9,107 nucleotides of DNA from contig CAAEDK010000141.1 in NCBI GenBank assembly GCA_900754605.1, positions 1 through 9,107 on the forward strand, in the 5' to 3' direction. This stretch comes from an uncultured Oscillospiraceae bacterium. GTDB taxonomy: Bacteria > Bacillota_A > Clostridia > Oscillospirales > Oscillospiraceae. The position numbers and the translations under genes were made by a program. This document shows positions 1-6,325 of the stretch, one piece after another. How positions within the stretch are numbered: position 1 is the first letter of the stretch; every line of letters begins with the position of its first letter. The notes below the pieces were generated by a model. It saw only the letters and a program-made list of their open reading frames with translations, did no database searches and was not told where the DNA came from.

Positions 1-591
1 TGCCCGGATCGCCTGGAGCAAGTCACCGAACTCCTCATAGGCGGGCACCTCCGGGTGATCGGCCTTAATAGCGTCTGTGGACTTAAAGAGGAAGCCCGCC
101 TTGCTGGCCTGGATCATGCCCAGATCATTGAAGCTGTCCCCGGCGGCGATGGTATCATAGCCGATGGACTGCAGCCCCCGCACCGTGGTCAGCTTGGACT
201 GGGGGCAGCGCATCCGGAAGCCGGTGATCTCACCGCTGTCCGCCACCTCCAGGGTGTTGCAGAAGATGGTGGGCCAGCCCAACTTCTCCATCAGGGGCTT
301 GGCGAACTGCTCAAAGGTGTCGCTGAGGATAATGACCTGGGTCTCCTTCCGCAGAGCATCCAAAAACTCCTTGGCTCCGGGAAGAGGATCGATCTTGGCG
401 ATGGTGTCCTGGATCTCCCGGATCCCAAGCCCGTGCTCCTTCAAAACATCCAGCCGCCAGCGCATCAGCTTATCATAATCAGGCTCATCCCGTGTAGTGC
501 GCTTCAACTCGGGAATGCCGCTGGCCTCGGCGAAGGCAATCCAGATCTCCGGGACCAGAACGCCCTCCATGTCTAAACAAACAATATTCAT
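1..591 (-). CDS. thrH: ThrH-type bifunctional phosphoserine phosphatase / homoserine phosphotransferase (3' end cut by window)
   Basis: HAD-superfamily phosphatase. ThrH-type enzymes remove phosphate from O-phosphoserine and can transfer it to homoserine, linking serine and threonine metabolism in the cytoplasm. The visible 197 residues begin MNIVCLDMEGVLVPEIW, which is very close to the ThrH N-terminus. This is HAD motif I with D7 as the expected nucleophile; its second aspartate is replaced by glutamate (D-M-E-G), as in known ThrH. Motif II is the ILSDTFEQF segment near residue 92, and the motif IV-type AAGDSFND is near residue 157. ThrH proteins are about 205 residues, so only a few C-terminal residues and the stop lie outside the window. 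The ATG at 591 is preceded by AAAGGAG at good spacing. The gene lies 101 bp downstream of the aminotransferase, on the same strand, and is probably co-transcribed with it. A generic SerB-like HAD enzyme is the alternative, but the N-terminus argues for ThrH. Confidence 0.9.
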   Translation of the reverse strand, partial: MNIVCLDMEGVLVPEIWIAFAEASGIPELKRTTRDEPDYDKLMRWRLDVLKEHGLGIREIQDTIAKIDPLPGAKEFLDALRKETQVIILSDTFEQFAKPLMEKLGWPTIFCNTLEVADSGEITGFRMRCPQSKLTTVRGLQSIGYDTIAAGDSFNDLGMIQASKAGFLFKSTDAIKADHPEVPAYEEFGDLLQAIRA

Positions 592-619
592 CCTGATCTG
601 CTCCTTTGCCCACAGGCGT

Positions 620-642
620 GATGGCGGTTTCTCACCGCCATC
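620..642 (-). other. Intercistronic hairpin between aminotransferase and thrH
   Basis: A perfect 9-bp inverted repeat (GATGGCGGT / ACCGCCATC) around a 5-nt loop lies in the 101-bp gap between the two minus-strand genes. No T-run follows on either strand, so it is not a convincing terminator. It could stabilise or partially separate the two halves of the transcript. Function unknown. Confidence 0.45.
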
Positions 643-692
643 ATTCGGCCCGCGGATATGATACTTGATTTTAAGAACCTGCCGTTATGCTG

Positions 693-1871
693 TTAGCCCT
701 GCTCGCTCCGCAGTTTTTTGAGGAAGTTCTCCAGGCGGCTGATGGCCTCGGTGATGTCCTGCATAGAGGAGGCATAGCATGCCCGGACGTAGCCCTCGCC
801 TCCAGGTCCGAAGGCGGTACCAGGAATCACAGCCACCTTCTCCTCCCGAAGGAAGCGCTCACAGAATTCGTCAGAACTCAGACCACTGGAGCGAATGCAG
901 GGGAACACATAGAAAGCACCCTTGGGCTCGAAGCAGTCCAGACCGATGCGGTTCAGATTTTCCACCAGATAGCGGCGGCGGCGGTCATACTCCTCCCTCA
1001 TGTGGGCGGCATCTTCATCGCCGTTGCGCATGGCCTCGATCGCAGCATACTGGCTGGTGGTCGGAGCAGACATGATCGCAAACTGATGCAGCTTGGTCAT
1101 AGCAGCTACCACCGGCTGGGGAGCACAGGCATAGCCCATACGCCAGCCAGTCATGGCATGGCTCTTGGAGAAGCCATTGACCACCACAGTCCGGTCATAA
1201 AGCTGGGGAATATTGGCCGGAGAGACATGGCGCTGTCCATAGGTGAGCTCGGCATAGATTTCATCCGAGATAACCATGATGTCGTTGTCCACCAGCACCT
1301 GGGCGATAGCCTCCAGATCCTGGCGCTCCATGATACCACCGGTTGGGTTGCTGGGGAAGGGGAGTACAAGAACCTTAGTGCGCGGAGTGATAGCCGCCTT
1401 CAGCTGCTCCGGAGTGAGTCTGAACCCGTTCTCTGCCGTCATTTCCACATAGACAGGGACACCGCCAGCCATCTCAGTGAGCGGGCCGTAGCACACAAAG
1501 GAGGGAACAGGGATGATGACCTCGTCCCCACGATTCACCAAGACCCGGAGAGCCAGGTCGATGGCCTCACTGCCGCCTACGGTAACCAGGATCTGGTTGG
1601 TGCCGTCATACTCCAAATCAAAGCGGCGGCGGAGATATTTGGAGATTTCCTGCCGCAGCTCCAGCATACCTGCGTTAGAGGTGTACTTGGTGTGGCCCTG
1701 CTCCAAGGAACAGATACCTGCCTTCCGAATATGCTCAGGGGTGACGAAATCCGGTTCGCCGATACCCAGGGAGATGGCGCCGGTCATCCCCTCCATGATG
1801 TCGAAAAACTTGCGGATGCCCGAGGGCTTGATGTTCTGGATCTTCTGAGAAATGATCTGATCGTAATTCAT
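693..1871 (-). CDS. PLP-dependent class I/II aminotransferase (PatA / aspartate aminotransferase-like)
   Basis: A 392-residue fold-type I aminotransferase, a usual length for the family, which moves an amino group between an amino acid and a 2-oxo acid with pyridoxal phosphate in the cytoplasm. Family marks are in order: SGIRKFF near residue 17, the substrate-loop GEPDF (38-42), YT.NAG..ELR (63-73), NPTGG with the cofactor-binding N175, SDEIY with D203, and the Schiff-base lysine K236 in NGFSKSHAMTGWRMGY. R..F/YA..M-type C-terminal residues (YVRACYASSM) carry the expected carboxylate-binding arginine. The sequence resembles B. subtilis PatA closely, but substrate specificity cannot be read from sequence. 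The start at 1871 (MNYDQ) is chosen because GGGAG lies about 11 nt upstream; the in-frame ATG at 1922 has no comparable site and adds an unconserved 17-residue leader. thrH follows on the same strand, which fits an amino-acid operon. Confidence 0.93.
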   Translation of the reverse strand: MNYDQIISQKIQNIKPSGIRKFFDIMEGMTGAISLGIGEPDFVTPEHIRKAGICSLEQGHTKYTSNAGMLELRQEISKYLRRRFDLEYDGTNQILVTVGGSEAIDLALRVLVNRGDEVIIPVPSFVCYGPLTEMAGGVPVYVEMTAENGFRLTPEQLKAAITPRTKVLVLPFPSNPTGGIMERQDLEAIAQVLVDNDIMVISDEIYAELTYGQRHVSPANIPQLYDRTVVVNGFSKSHAMTGWRMGYACAPQPVVAAMTKLHQFAIMSAPTTSQYAAIEAMRNGDEDAAHMREEYDRRRRYLVENLNRIGLDCFEPKGAFYVFPCIRSSGLSSDEFCERFLREEKVAVIPGTAFGPGGEGYVRACYASSMQDITEAISRLENFLKKLRSEQG

Positions 1872-1995
1872 GAAAAGATAAACTCCCTTTCCTATGGCTC
1901 CTGGCGGCGGAATGCCAAACATTTTCCTTACAGTGCTTTTAACAAAAGCGGGCAGCAGTGCCAGTCATCCGCTTCAGGAATCAGGCACTCACCCA

Positions 1996-2178
1996 CTAAC
2001 TGGGCTCCCCCGTTGGATATGGCCAGATGTGATGACAGTCAGGCCAAATGTGCCGCTTGTCAGGTACATACTCGAATCCCATCCGCCGGTAGATCATCGC
2101 AATGCGGTCAGAGCCGTCTCTTTGGGGCGCCGCCTACACCTCAATCAGGACGGTAACGCACTTCTAGGCCGTCTGCAT
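1996..2178 (-). pseudogene. Decayed remnant, possibly of a GNAT acetyltransferase C-terminus
   Basis: From an ATG at 2178 the frame reads MQTA, a TAG stop (2164-2166), KCVTVLIEV, a second TAG (2134-2136), then an open stretch ending in TAG at 1996. The stretch contains MIYRRMGFEYVPDKRHIW, which resembles the typical GNAT ending in which a helix and 'Y..MGF' precede the last strand. The two in-frame stops and the lack of the acetyl-CoA binding R/Q-x-x-G-x-G/A region show it is not a working gene. A sigma-A promoter lies just upstream, suggesting that a real gene once stood here and lost its middle. The family assignment rests on one short motif and is tentative. It may now serve only as the long 5' leader of the aminotransferase transcript. 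Confidence 0.45.
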
Positions 2179-2218
2179 GTTCTCAGATCCACCTGCATAG
2201 CGGTCTGAGCTCTCCACC

Positions 2219-2247
2219 ATTATAGCTGATTTTTTTCCGGAACGCAA
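2219..2247 (-). promoter_or_regulatory. Sigma-A promoter upstream of the acetyltransferase remnant and aminotransferase
   Basis: On the minus strand a TTGCGT -35 box (2247-2242) and a perfect TATAAT -10 box (2224-2219) are separated by exactly 17 bp. Transcription would start near 2212 and run through the pseudogene into the aminotransferase and thrH, giving a leader of about 340 nt. No better promoter was seen closer to 1871. Confidence 0.7.
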
Positions 2248-2278
2248 CGGAGAACCTTGGGCGGACGTGTATGGGGCA

Positions 2279-3391
2279 TCAAGCGTTCTGGGCATGGGGA
2301 TTGTGGTGCAGCAGCGCTTCCAGCTGCTCCCAAAGACTGGTTTCTCCCCAGCGGATGCAGGTGTCCAGCAGGACCTCCTGGACGGGACCGATCCATGCGC
2401 TCCACAGGAACAGCTGGCAGGCAAAGTTTGGGTCTGCTTCCAGCTGCTCCAAAACCGCACGGAGGAAGTTATCGTCCCACATATAGGGCTCTACTGACTC
2501 GTCCAGGAGCACCTCTGCGGCCTCCGGGTTATCCAGGTGCGCCTGGGCCGCGTCCAGAAGGGTACGCCACAGCTGCAGGGCCAGGAGCGGATTCCGGCGG
2601 CGGACGGTCTCCAGCAGTTCGTCAGTCAACCCTTCTTGGATCAGCTGCTGTTCCCTGGGAGAAAAGACGTGGGGAAAGCGCTGGAGCAGCAGCTCGCACA
2701 GCGCGTTCTCATTGCGGGCGAGGTCCCAGCACCGCACCGTCTCCTCCGGAGAAAAGTAGACATGAAAATACTCCTTCCAGTGATGGGCCAGGACCTCCTC
2801 ATATACCTCGGAGGATGGTGCACTGTCCCCAGCACAGAAAAATCCCTCTACCTCGCACAGACCCTCCAGGATCCGGCATAACCAGTCAGGCCAGACAGGG
2901 TCGGAGCCGTCGGCGGGAATCTGGGGCAGAAGTGCCTGCCAGAAGGAGCCCAGCTGTTCTTTTGAGAGTGCGAACTCCGGAGCAAAGACCTCTGTACCAG
3001 CCTGGGCAATGGCCAGGAGCTTCTCTGCGTCCAGAACCGGATACTTTGCGAAAAACGCGCGGAGCAGCTCCAGCCGATCAGGTTCCAGCCCCCCAGCGGA
3101 GCGCAGACCCCTGGAGACCCCGTAGGCAGTCAGCTTCCAGAGCGGATCATGGGCTCCCTCCTCCCCGCCGCAATAGATCCTCATTCCCTCCAGAATAGAA
3201 AACGCCCCCTGTTCCAGCGGGACCAGCGCCCGGTTGATCTGCTCCGCACGCTCCTTGCGTTTCAAGTCTGTCGCAGCCCTTCTGGCATCGGGGAGGGAGG
3301 ACAGATCCCCACAGTCCCCGCACCAGCCGCATTCCCAGCTGTCTCCCCGGACTGTAACTGGGGAGCCGCACCACGGACAACAAAACGACAT
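2279..3391 (-). CDS. Hypothetical protein with N-terminal zinc ribbon and helical repeat body
   Basis: I do not recognise this 370-residue protein. Its N-terminus holds a probable zinc ribbon: C5-x2-C8 (CPWC) and C21-x2-C24 (CGWC), with further cysteines at 4 and 27. The rest is leucine-, glutamate- and tryptophan-rich and should be almost wholly alpha-helical, with loosely repeated units such as LEQLEAD and WEQLEAL about 40 residues apart near the C-terminus. This suggests a TPR- or HEAT-like scaffold. No signal peptide, membrane segment or catalytic motif is seen, so a cytoplasmic binding protein is the likeliest reading. The start is firm: AGGAGG lies 8 nt or so before the ATG at 3391. It appears to be transcribed alone, between a terminator upstream and a new promoter downstream. 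No clear terminator follows it. Confidence 0.75.
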   Translation of the reverse strand: MSFCCPWCGSPVTVRGDSWECGWCGDCGDLSSLPDARRAATDLKRKERAEQINRALVPLEQGAFSILEGMRIYCGGEEGAHDPLWKLTAYGVSRGLRSAGGLEPDRLELLRAFFAKYPVLDAEKLLAIAQAGTEVFAPEFALSKEQLGSFWQALLPQIPADGSDPVWPDWLCRILEGLCEVEGFFCAGDSAPSSEVYEEVLAHHWKEYFHVYFSPEETVRCWDLARNENALCELLLQRFPHVFSPREQQLIQEGLTDELLETVRRRNPLLALQLWRTLLDAAQAHLDNPEAAEVLLDESVEPYMWDDNFLRAVLEQLEADPNFACQLFLWSAWIGPVQEVLLDTCIRWGETSLWEQLEALLHHNPHAQNA

Positions 3392-3421
3392 ATCAACCGC
3401 CTCCTCTTAAATGTTAAAGGT

Positions 3422-3430
3422 ATTGTATCA
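3422..3430 (-). promoter_or_regulatory. Extended -10 promoter for the zinc-ribbon protein gene
   Basis: The minus strand reads TGATACAAT: a TACAAT -10 box with an adjacent TG-N extension, about 30 nt before the start codon at 3391. No good -35 hexamer sits 17 bp upstream, which is usual where an extended -10 is present. It follows directly after the terminator of the CofE-like gene. Confidence 0.5.
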
Positions 3431-3452
3431 CGAAACGGACCGGTTCGGCGAG

Positions 3453-3492
3453 AAAAATGCTCCGCTGAGGGCACAGAGATCTCAGCGGAGCA
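3453..3492 (-). terminator. Rho-independent terminator of the CofE-like gene
   Basis: A perfect 12-bp stem (TGCTCCGCTGAG / CTCAGCGGAGCA) with an 11-nt loop is followed on the minus strand by TTTTT. It lies 27 bp past the stop codon at 3519. Confidence 0.9.
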
Positions 3493-3518
3493 GATTGGAA
3501 ACTTTTGTTTGATTGGGT

Positions 3519-4223
3519 TCAGACCTTACGGATGATGCCCATGGGGGTGCATTCACTGGACTGGCCCAGGGGGTTGTCCCCCAGAATCTTGGCCAGCTGA
3601 TCCATTGTGGGCTCTTTTTGGGAGAAGCCCAGGATGTTGGCCCCCAGGTCGTTGATGTCCACGATAGCCACCGGATGACCCAGGGCGGCAGCCAGCTTCC
3701 TGGCGGTGCCGTTGGGGTCGTCAGGAGTGAGGACTACATAGTGGTCATAGGGCGGGATGGTCCCTTCGGTGGGGCCGTCGATGCCCCGGGCCTTGGGTCC
3801 GGCGACGATGTAGAACCAGCCCCGCTGACGGAAGAGCTTGCCGATCACGCTGCAAAAGGCGGCAAAGAGGATCCGCAGAGTGCCGCATTCCTGAAGGGCC
3901 ATCTCCATGGTCTCCGGAATACCCAGGCCGATGCCGGCAGGTGTCTTGGTGACATAGCGGCTGAGGGTGACAGCCAGCTTGCGGGGCTTGATGTCCTCCA
4001 TGGGAATGGCGCGGCTCTGGGTACAGGCCACCGCCTTCTCCGAGATAAAGAGAATGTCTCCCTCCTGCATCCTGTCCCCGGCGTACTGAAGCACCACATC
4101 CTCCATGCGGTCCGCCTTAGTGATCAGGTGGGTCTTGATGGGGATACGCTGATAGTCCACGCCGTCCACGGTACGGATCAGCTGCTTGCCCGGGTTGGCA
4201 CTGTATACGGTCTCTTCGCTCAT
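3519..4223 (-). CDS. CofE/FbiB-type coenzyme F420-0:L-glutamate ligase family protein
   Basis: A 234-residue protein similar in length and layout to the CofE family (F420_ligase fold), which adds gamma-linked glutamate to F420-0 using GTP in methanogens and actinobacteria. Family-like features are the N-terminal RIPIKTHLIT strand, GDILFISEKAVA near residue 55, the SRYVTKTPAGIGLG region near 88-101, and the late GHPVAIVDINDLGANILG segment near 181-198, which resembles the family's metal/nucleotide-binding part. No other F420 gene is in the window and F420 is not expected in this kind of organism, so the real glutamate acceptor may be something else; that is inference. The start at 4223 has GAGGAG 9 nt upstream. 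The gene has its own promoter, a structured leader and a strong terminator, so it is probably monocistronic, with possible read-through from the TtcA-like gene. Confidence 0.75.
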   Translation of the reverse strand: MSEETVYSANPGKQLIRTVDGVDYQRIPIKTHLITKADRMEDVVLQYAGDRMQEGDILFISEKAVACTQSRAIPMEDIKPRKLAVTLSRYVTKTPAGIGLGIPETMEMALQECGTLRILFAAFCSVIGKLFRQRGWFYIVAGPKARGIDGPTEGTIPPYDHYVVLTPDDPNGTARKLAAALGHPVAIVDINDLGANILGFSQKEPTMDQLAKILGDNPLGQSSECTPMGIIRKV

Positions 4224-4348
4224 TGGTATCGGCTCCTCTCCACGCGGGACGGGCCCGCGGTGTCATTGTCATTCCGTATTGTGTCCAGCCGCCCGGTATT
4301 TCACCCGGAGCGGGGAGGTCTGCGGGGGATCTCCCCCAAAACAGACCT
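4224..4348 (-). promoter_or_regulatory. Highly structured 5' leader of the CofE-like gene
   Basis: About 120 nt separate the promoter from the start codon and hold successive hairpins. The first is a 7-bp outer stem (AGGTCTG / CAGACCT, 4348-4342 with 4322-4316) enclosing a GGGGG-AGAT-CCCCC inner hairpin. Then comes a short CCGG pairing near 4293-4308. Last is CGCGGG-CCCGT-CCCGCG close to the ribosome binding site. Such a leader suggests cis-regulation, but I do not recognise a named riboswitch class. Confidence 0.4.
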
Positions 4349-4377
4349 ATTATATCACCCTGATCTCCCGGTTTCCA
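4349..4377 (-). promoter_or_regulatory. Promoter of the CofE-like gene
   Basis: On the minus strand a TATAAT -10 box (4354-4349) carries a TGA extension (4357-4355). A weak TGGAAA -35 box (4377-4372) lies 17 bp upstream. The start point would be near 4342, at the edge of the leader hairpin. Confidence 0.65.
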
Positions 4378-4397
4378 TACGGGCCGGGAATTTTTTT
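4366..4397 (+). terminator. Terminator-like hairpin on the plus strand with no plus-strand gene
   Basis: TCCCGG / CCGGGA (6 bp, 12-nt loop) is followed on the plus strand by A and then seven T. No plus-strand gene ends here; the site overlaps the promoter region of the CofE-like gene on the other strand. On the minus strand the hairpin is preceded, not followed, by the uridine-like run, so it is a poor terminator for the TtcA-like gene. Confidence 0.4.
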
Positions 4398-4406
4398 CGG
4401 TCAAAT

Positions 4407-5177
4407 TTACTGAAAATCCTCCAGTTCCTCAGGCAGGGGACGTCTGCGGTGCTCTGCCGGCCCCCACGCCGGCAGCGGGAGCCGCTGCATGGCCCCAAAG
4501 GCCCGGGCCTTCAGCCCCGGATAGCGGCCATTCAGCTCGTAGATCAGTTCCTTGATCTCCTGCCGCTTGGTGTTGCCGTTGGCGGGACAGGGATTTTCCA
4601 CCACAGGCAGGTCAAGGCGTGCCGCCGTGTGGCGGATCAGATTTTCTCCGCAGTAGAGCAGTGGTCTGATCTGAGTGATCTCTGTCCGATCCAGCCAGGT
4701 CACTGGCTGGAAGCAGGAAAGCCGCCCCTCAAAGATCAGAGACAGAAAAAAGGTCTCTACCGCATCATCATAATGGTGCCCCAATGCAATCTTGTTCAGC
4801 CCTCGTTCCTTCAGGGCACTATGCAGCGCTCCACGGCGCATTTTCGCACACATAGAACAGGGATTTTTCTCCTTGCGTACATCAAAAATAACGTGGTGAA
4901 TCTCACTCTCCAGCAAAGTAAAGGGGACATTCAATTCCTGGCATAAATGGGCCACCGGCGTAAAATCCATTCCAGGCCGTCCGTCTGCATGTCCCATATC
5001 CAGGGTAACAGCCTCCACTTGAAATGGAATGGGGTAGAATTCCCGCAGCTTAGCCAGTGCCATCAGCAGCATCAGCGAATCCTTGCCGCCAGAAACACCT
5101 ACGGCAATACGGTCATTTGGTGCAATCATCTCATAGTCCTCCACACAGCGGCGGACCAGGGAAAGAATACGGTTCAT
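4407..5177 (-). CDS. TtcA-family tRNA 2-thiocytidine synthetase-like protein
   Basis: A 256-residue PP-loop ATPase of the TtcA/TilS-like group. TtcA activates C32 of tRNA with ATP and inserts sulfur, using a 4Fe-4S cluster held by three cysteines. Visible are the PP-loop SGGKDS (29-34), LDMGH (59-63), the PCSMC pair (C107, C110), the GHHYDDAVET segment (133-142) and a third cysteine C197 in ENPCPAN. The set matches TtcA's three cluster ligands. It is shorter than E. coli TtcA (about 311), as is common among Firmicute relatives. The start at 5177 (MNRILSL) is chosen for GGAGG 7 nt upstream; the frame is open to 5348, but that extension covers the tandem repeats and intergenic DNA. It is divergent from rplM. 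The substrate tRNA base is inferred from family only. Confidence 0.85.
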   Translation of the reverse strand: MNRILSLVRRCVEDYEMIAPNDRIAVGVSGGKDSLMLLMALAKLREFYPIPFQVEAVTLDMGHADGRPGMDFTPVAHLCQELNVPFTLLESEIHHVIFDVRKEKNPCSMCAKMRRGALHSALKERGLNKIALGHHYDDAVETFFLSLIFEGRLSCFQPVTWLDRTEITQIRPLLYCGENLIRHTAARLDLPVVENPCPANGNTKRQEIKELIYELNGRYPGLKARAFGAMQRLPLPAWGPAEHRRRPLPEELEDFQ

Positions 5178-5200
5178 TTTACGTCCTCCAGAGGGGAAAA

Positions 5201-5217
5201 GTTCCGTTTTCCGGAAC
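5201..5217 (-). promoter_or_regulatory. GC hairpin upstream of the TtcA-like start codon
   Basis: GTTCCG / CGGAAC around a 5-nt loop is followed by TTTT on the minus strand (and by ATTTT on the plus strand), about 24 nt before the start codon and just ahead of GGAGG. It could be a weak attenuator, or simply a barrier between the divergent genes. The stem is only 6 bp. Confidence 0.3.
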
Positions 5218-5250
5218 ATTTTCAGTTGGTAAAATCGAAAATCGAAAGCG

Positions 5251-5310
5251 AGAAAACAAGAGATATCGCGTGATAAATTAAGAAAACAAGAGATTTCAGC
5301 GCATGAATTA
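5251..5310. repeat. Imperfect 30-bp tandem repeat between the TtcA-like gene and rplM
   Basis: Two directly adjacent 30-bp units, 5251-5280 and 5281-5310, share their first 14 bases (AGAAAACAAGAGAT) and a common end (AATTA), with 23 of 30 positions alike. Just before them AAAATCG is repeated twice (5231-5244). The units end 20 bp before the -35 box of the rplM promoter. They lie upstream of both divergent genes and would suit an operator or a UP-like element; this is inference. Confidence 0.65.
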
Positions 5311-5329
5311 AAAAACGCACAAAAACAGG

Positions 5330-5358
5330 TTGACACTGCGCCGCTCAACTACTATAAT
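5330..5358 (+). promoter_or_regulatory. Consensus sigma-A promoter of rplM-rpsI
   Basis: TTGACA (5330-5335) and TATAAT (5353-5358) are both perfect hexamers separated by exactly 17 bp. This is a very strong promoter, as expected for ribosomal protein genes. Transcription should begin near 5365. Confidence 0.95.
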
Positions 5359-5365
5359 ACAAAAT

Positions 5366-5450
5366 GTTCCGCTTGTACAGTGGAGCAGCTGATTTTGTTG
5401 TAAATCAACTTTTCGATAAGTAAAAGTAGAGGAAAATGGAGGTTTTACCT
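5366..5450 (+). promoter_or_regulatory. rplM 5' leader with mutually exclusive hairpins (possible L13 leader)
   Basis: Three pairings compete in this leader. AGCTGATTT with AAATCAACT (5387-5410, one mismatch) overlaps ACTTTT with AAAAGT (5408-5413 / 5422-5427). That one overlaps GTAAAA with TTTTAC (5420-5425 / 5443-5448), which would trap the GGAGG ribosome binding site at 5438-5442 in its loop. Firmicute rplM transcripts are known to carry an L13 autoregulatory leader; whether this one fits that model was not tested. Confidence 0.45.
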
Positions 5451-5882
5451 ATGTCCACTTTTATGGCCAACAAGGGTAACATCGAGCGTAAGTGGTATAT
5501 CCTGGACGCTGCGAACAAGCCCCTGGGCAAGACCGCTGCCACCGCCGCTACCCTGCTGCGCGGCAAGCATAAGCCCGAGTTCACTCCCCACGCCGACTGC
5601 GGCGATTGCGTGATCATCATCAACGCTGAGAAGGCCATTCTGACCGGCAAGAAGCTGGATCAGAAGTACTATCGCCACCACTCCGGTTGGGTCGGCGGCC
5701 TGAAGGAAGTCAAGTACCGCACCCTGATGAGCGAGCGTCCCGAGCTGGCTATGAAGCTGGCTGTCCGTGGCATGCTGCCCAAGAACATCATCAGCAAGGA
5801 TTCTCTGACCCGCCTGAAGATTTATCGCGGCGGTGAGCATGAGCACGCCGCCCAGAAGCCCGAGATCTGGGCTGCCGAGTAA
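5451..5882 (+). CDS. rplM: 50S ribosomal protein L13
   Basis: A 143-residue protein of normal L13 length, an early-assembly protein of the large ribosomal subunit. The sequence shows the usual MSTFMA and ERKWY opening, the RGKHKPEFTPHAD.GD segment near residues 42-56, VIIINAEK, then YYRHHSGW..GLK, and RGMLPKN in the C-terminal part. The start at 5451 is chosen because GGAGG lies 8 nt upstream; the in-frame ATG at 5436 overlaps that site and would add five unconserved residues. rpsI follows 17 bp later in the conserved two-gene operon. Expression is driven by the perfect promoter at 5330-5358. Confidence 0.99.
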   Translation: MSTFMANKGNIERKWYILDAANKPLGKTAATAATLLRGKHKPEFTPHADCGDCVIIINAEKAILTGKKLDQKYYRHHSGWVGGLKEVKYRTLMSERPELAMKLAVRGMLPKNIISKDSLTRLKIYRGGEHEHAAQKPEIWAAE

Positions 5883-5899
5883 GCAGGAGGTAGACGATC

Positions 5900-6304
5900 A
5901 TGTATAAGAGCAAGAAGCCTTATTTTTACGGTACCGGCCGTCGGAAGTCCTCCGTGGCCCGTGTGCATCTGTTCCCCAACGGAACTGGTTCCATCACCAT
6001 CAACGGCCGTGACATCGATGATTACTTCGGCCTTGAGACCCTGAAGCTGCTGGTTCGCCAGCCCCTGGTCACCACCGAGCAGCTGGGCAAGGTGGACATC
6101 GTTGCCACTGTCACCGGCGGCGGCGTCACCGGCCAGGCCGGCGCCATCCGTCACGGTGTGGCCCGCGCCCTGCTGCTGGCCAATGAGGAGTTCCGCCCTG
6201 CCCTGAAGGCTGCCGGCTTCCTCACCCGCGATCCTCGTATGAAGGAGCGTAAGAAGTACGGTCTGAAGGCCGCCCGCCGCGCTCCCCAGTTCTCCAAGCG
6301 CTGA
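5900..6304 (+). CDS. rpsI: 30S ribosomal protein S9
   Basis: A 134-residue S9 protein of the small subunit, whose basic C-terminal tail reaches the P-site tRNA. Diagnostic features are [13 protein letters not shown] at the N-terminus, [17 protein letters not shown] in the middle (near residues 72-92), [13 protein letters not shown], and the invariant C-terminal SKR. AGGAGG at 5885-5890 lies 9 nt before the ATG. It is co-transcribed with rplM and closed by a strong terminator 22 bp after its stop. Confidence 0.99.
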   Translation: MYKSKKPYFYGTGRRKSSVARVHLFPNGTGSITINGRDIDDYFGLETLKLLVRQPLVTTEQLGKVDIVATVTGGGVTGQAGAIRHGVARALLLANEEFRPALKAAGFLTRDPRMKERKKYGLKAARRAPQFSKR

Positions 6305-6325
6305 TCCATCTGGAGTACAATGCTC

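Noticed and set aside
1935..1965. TGGCAC-containing string on the minus strand as a sigma-54 promoter
   Set aside because: The -24-like TGGCAC is present but no TTGC-type -12 element follows at the required spacing.
687..2156. Long open frame (489 codons) on the plus strand
   Set aside because: It lies opposite the aminotransferase and its upstream region, has no ribosome binding site or recognisable domain, and is a product of high GC.
2257..3198. Plus-strand open frame of 313 codons
   Set aside because: Proline- and arginine-rich low-complexity composition, antisense to the zinc-ribbon protein gene, which has a strong start signal.
3513..4946. Plus-strand open frame of 477 codons
   Set aside because: Runs antisense across two recognised genes and their promoter and terminator signals.
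5436..5450. Upstream ATG as rplM start (MEVLP)
   Set aside because: The ATG overlaps the GGAGG site that serves the ATG at 5451, and the extra residues are not L13-like.
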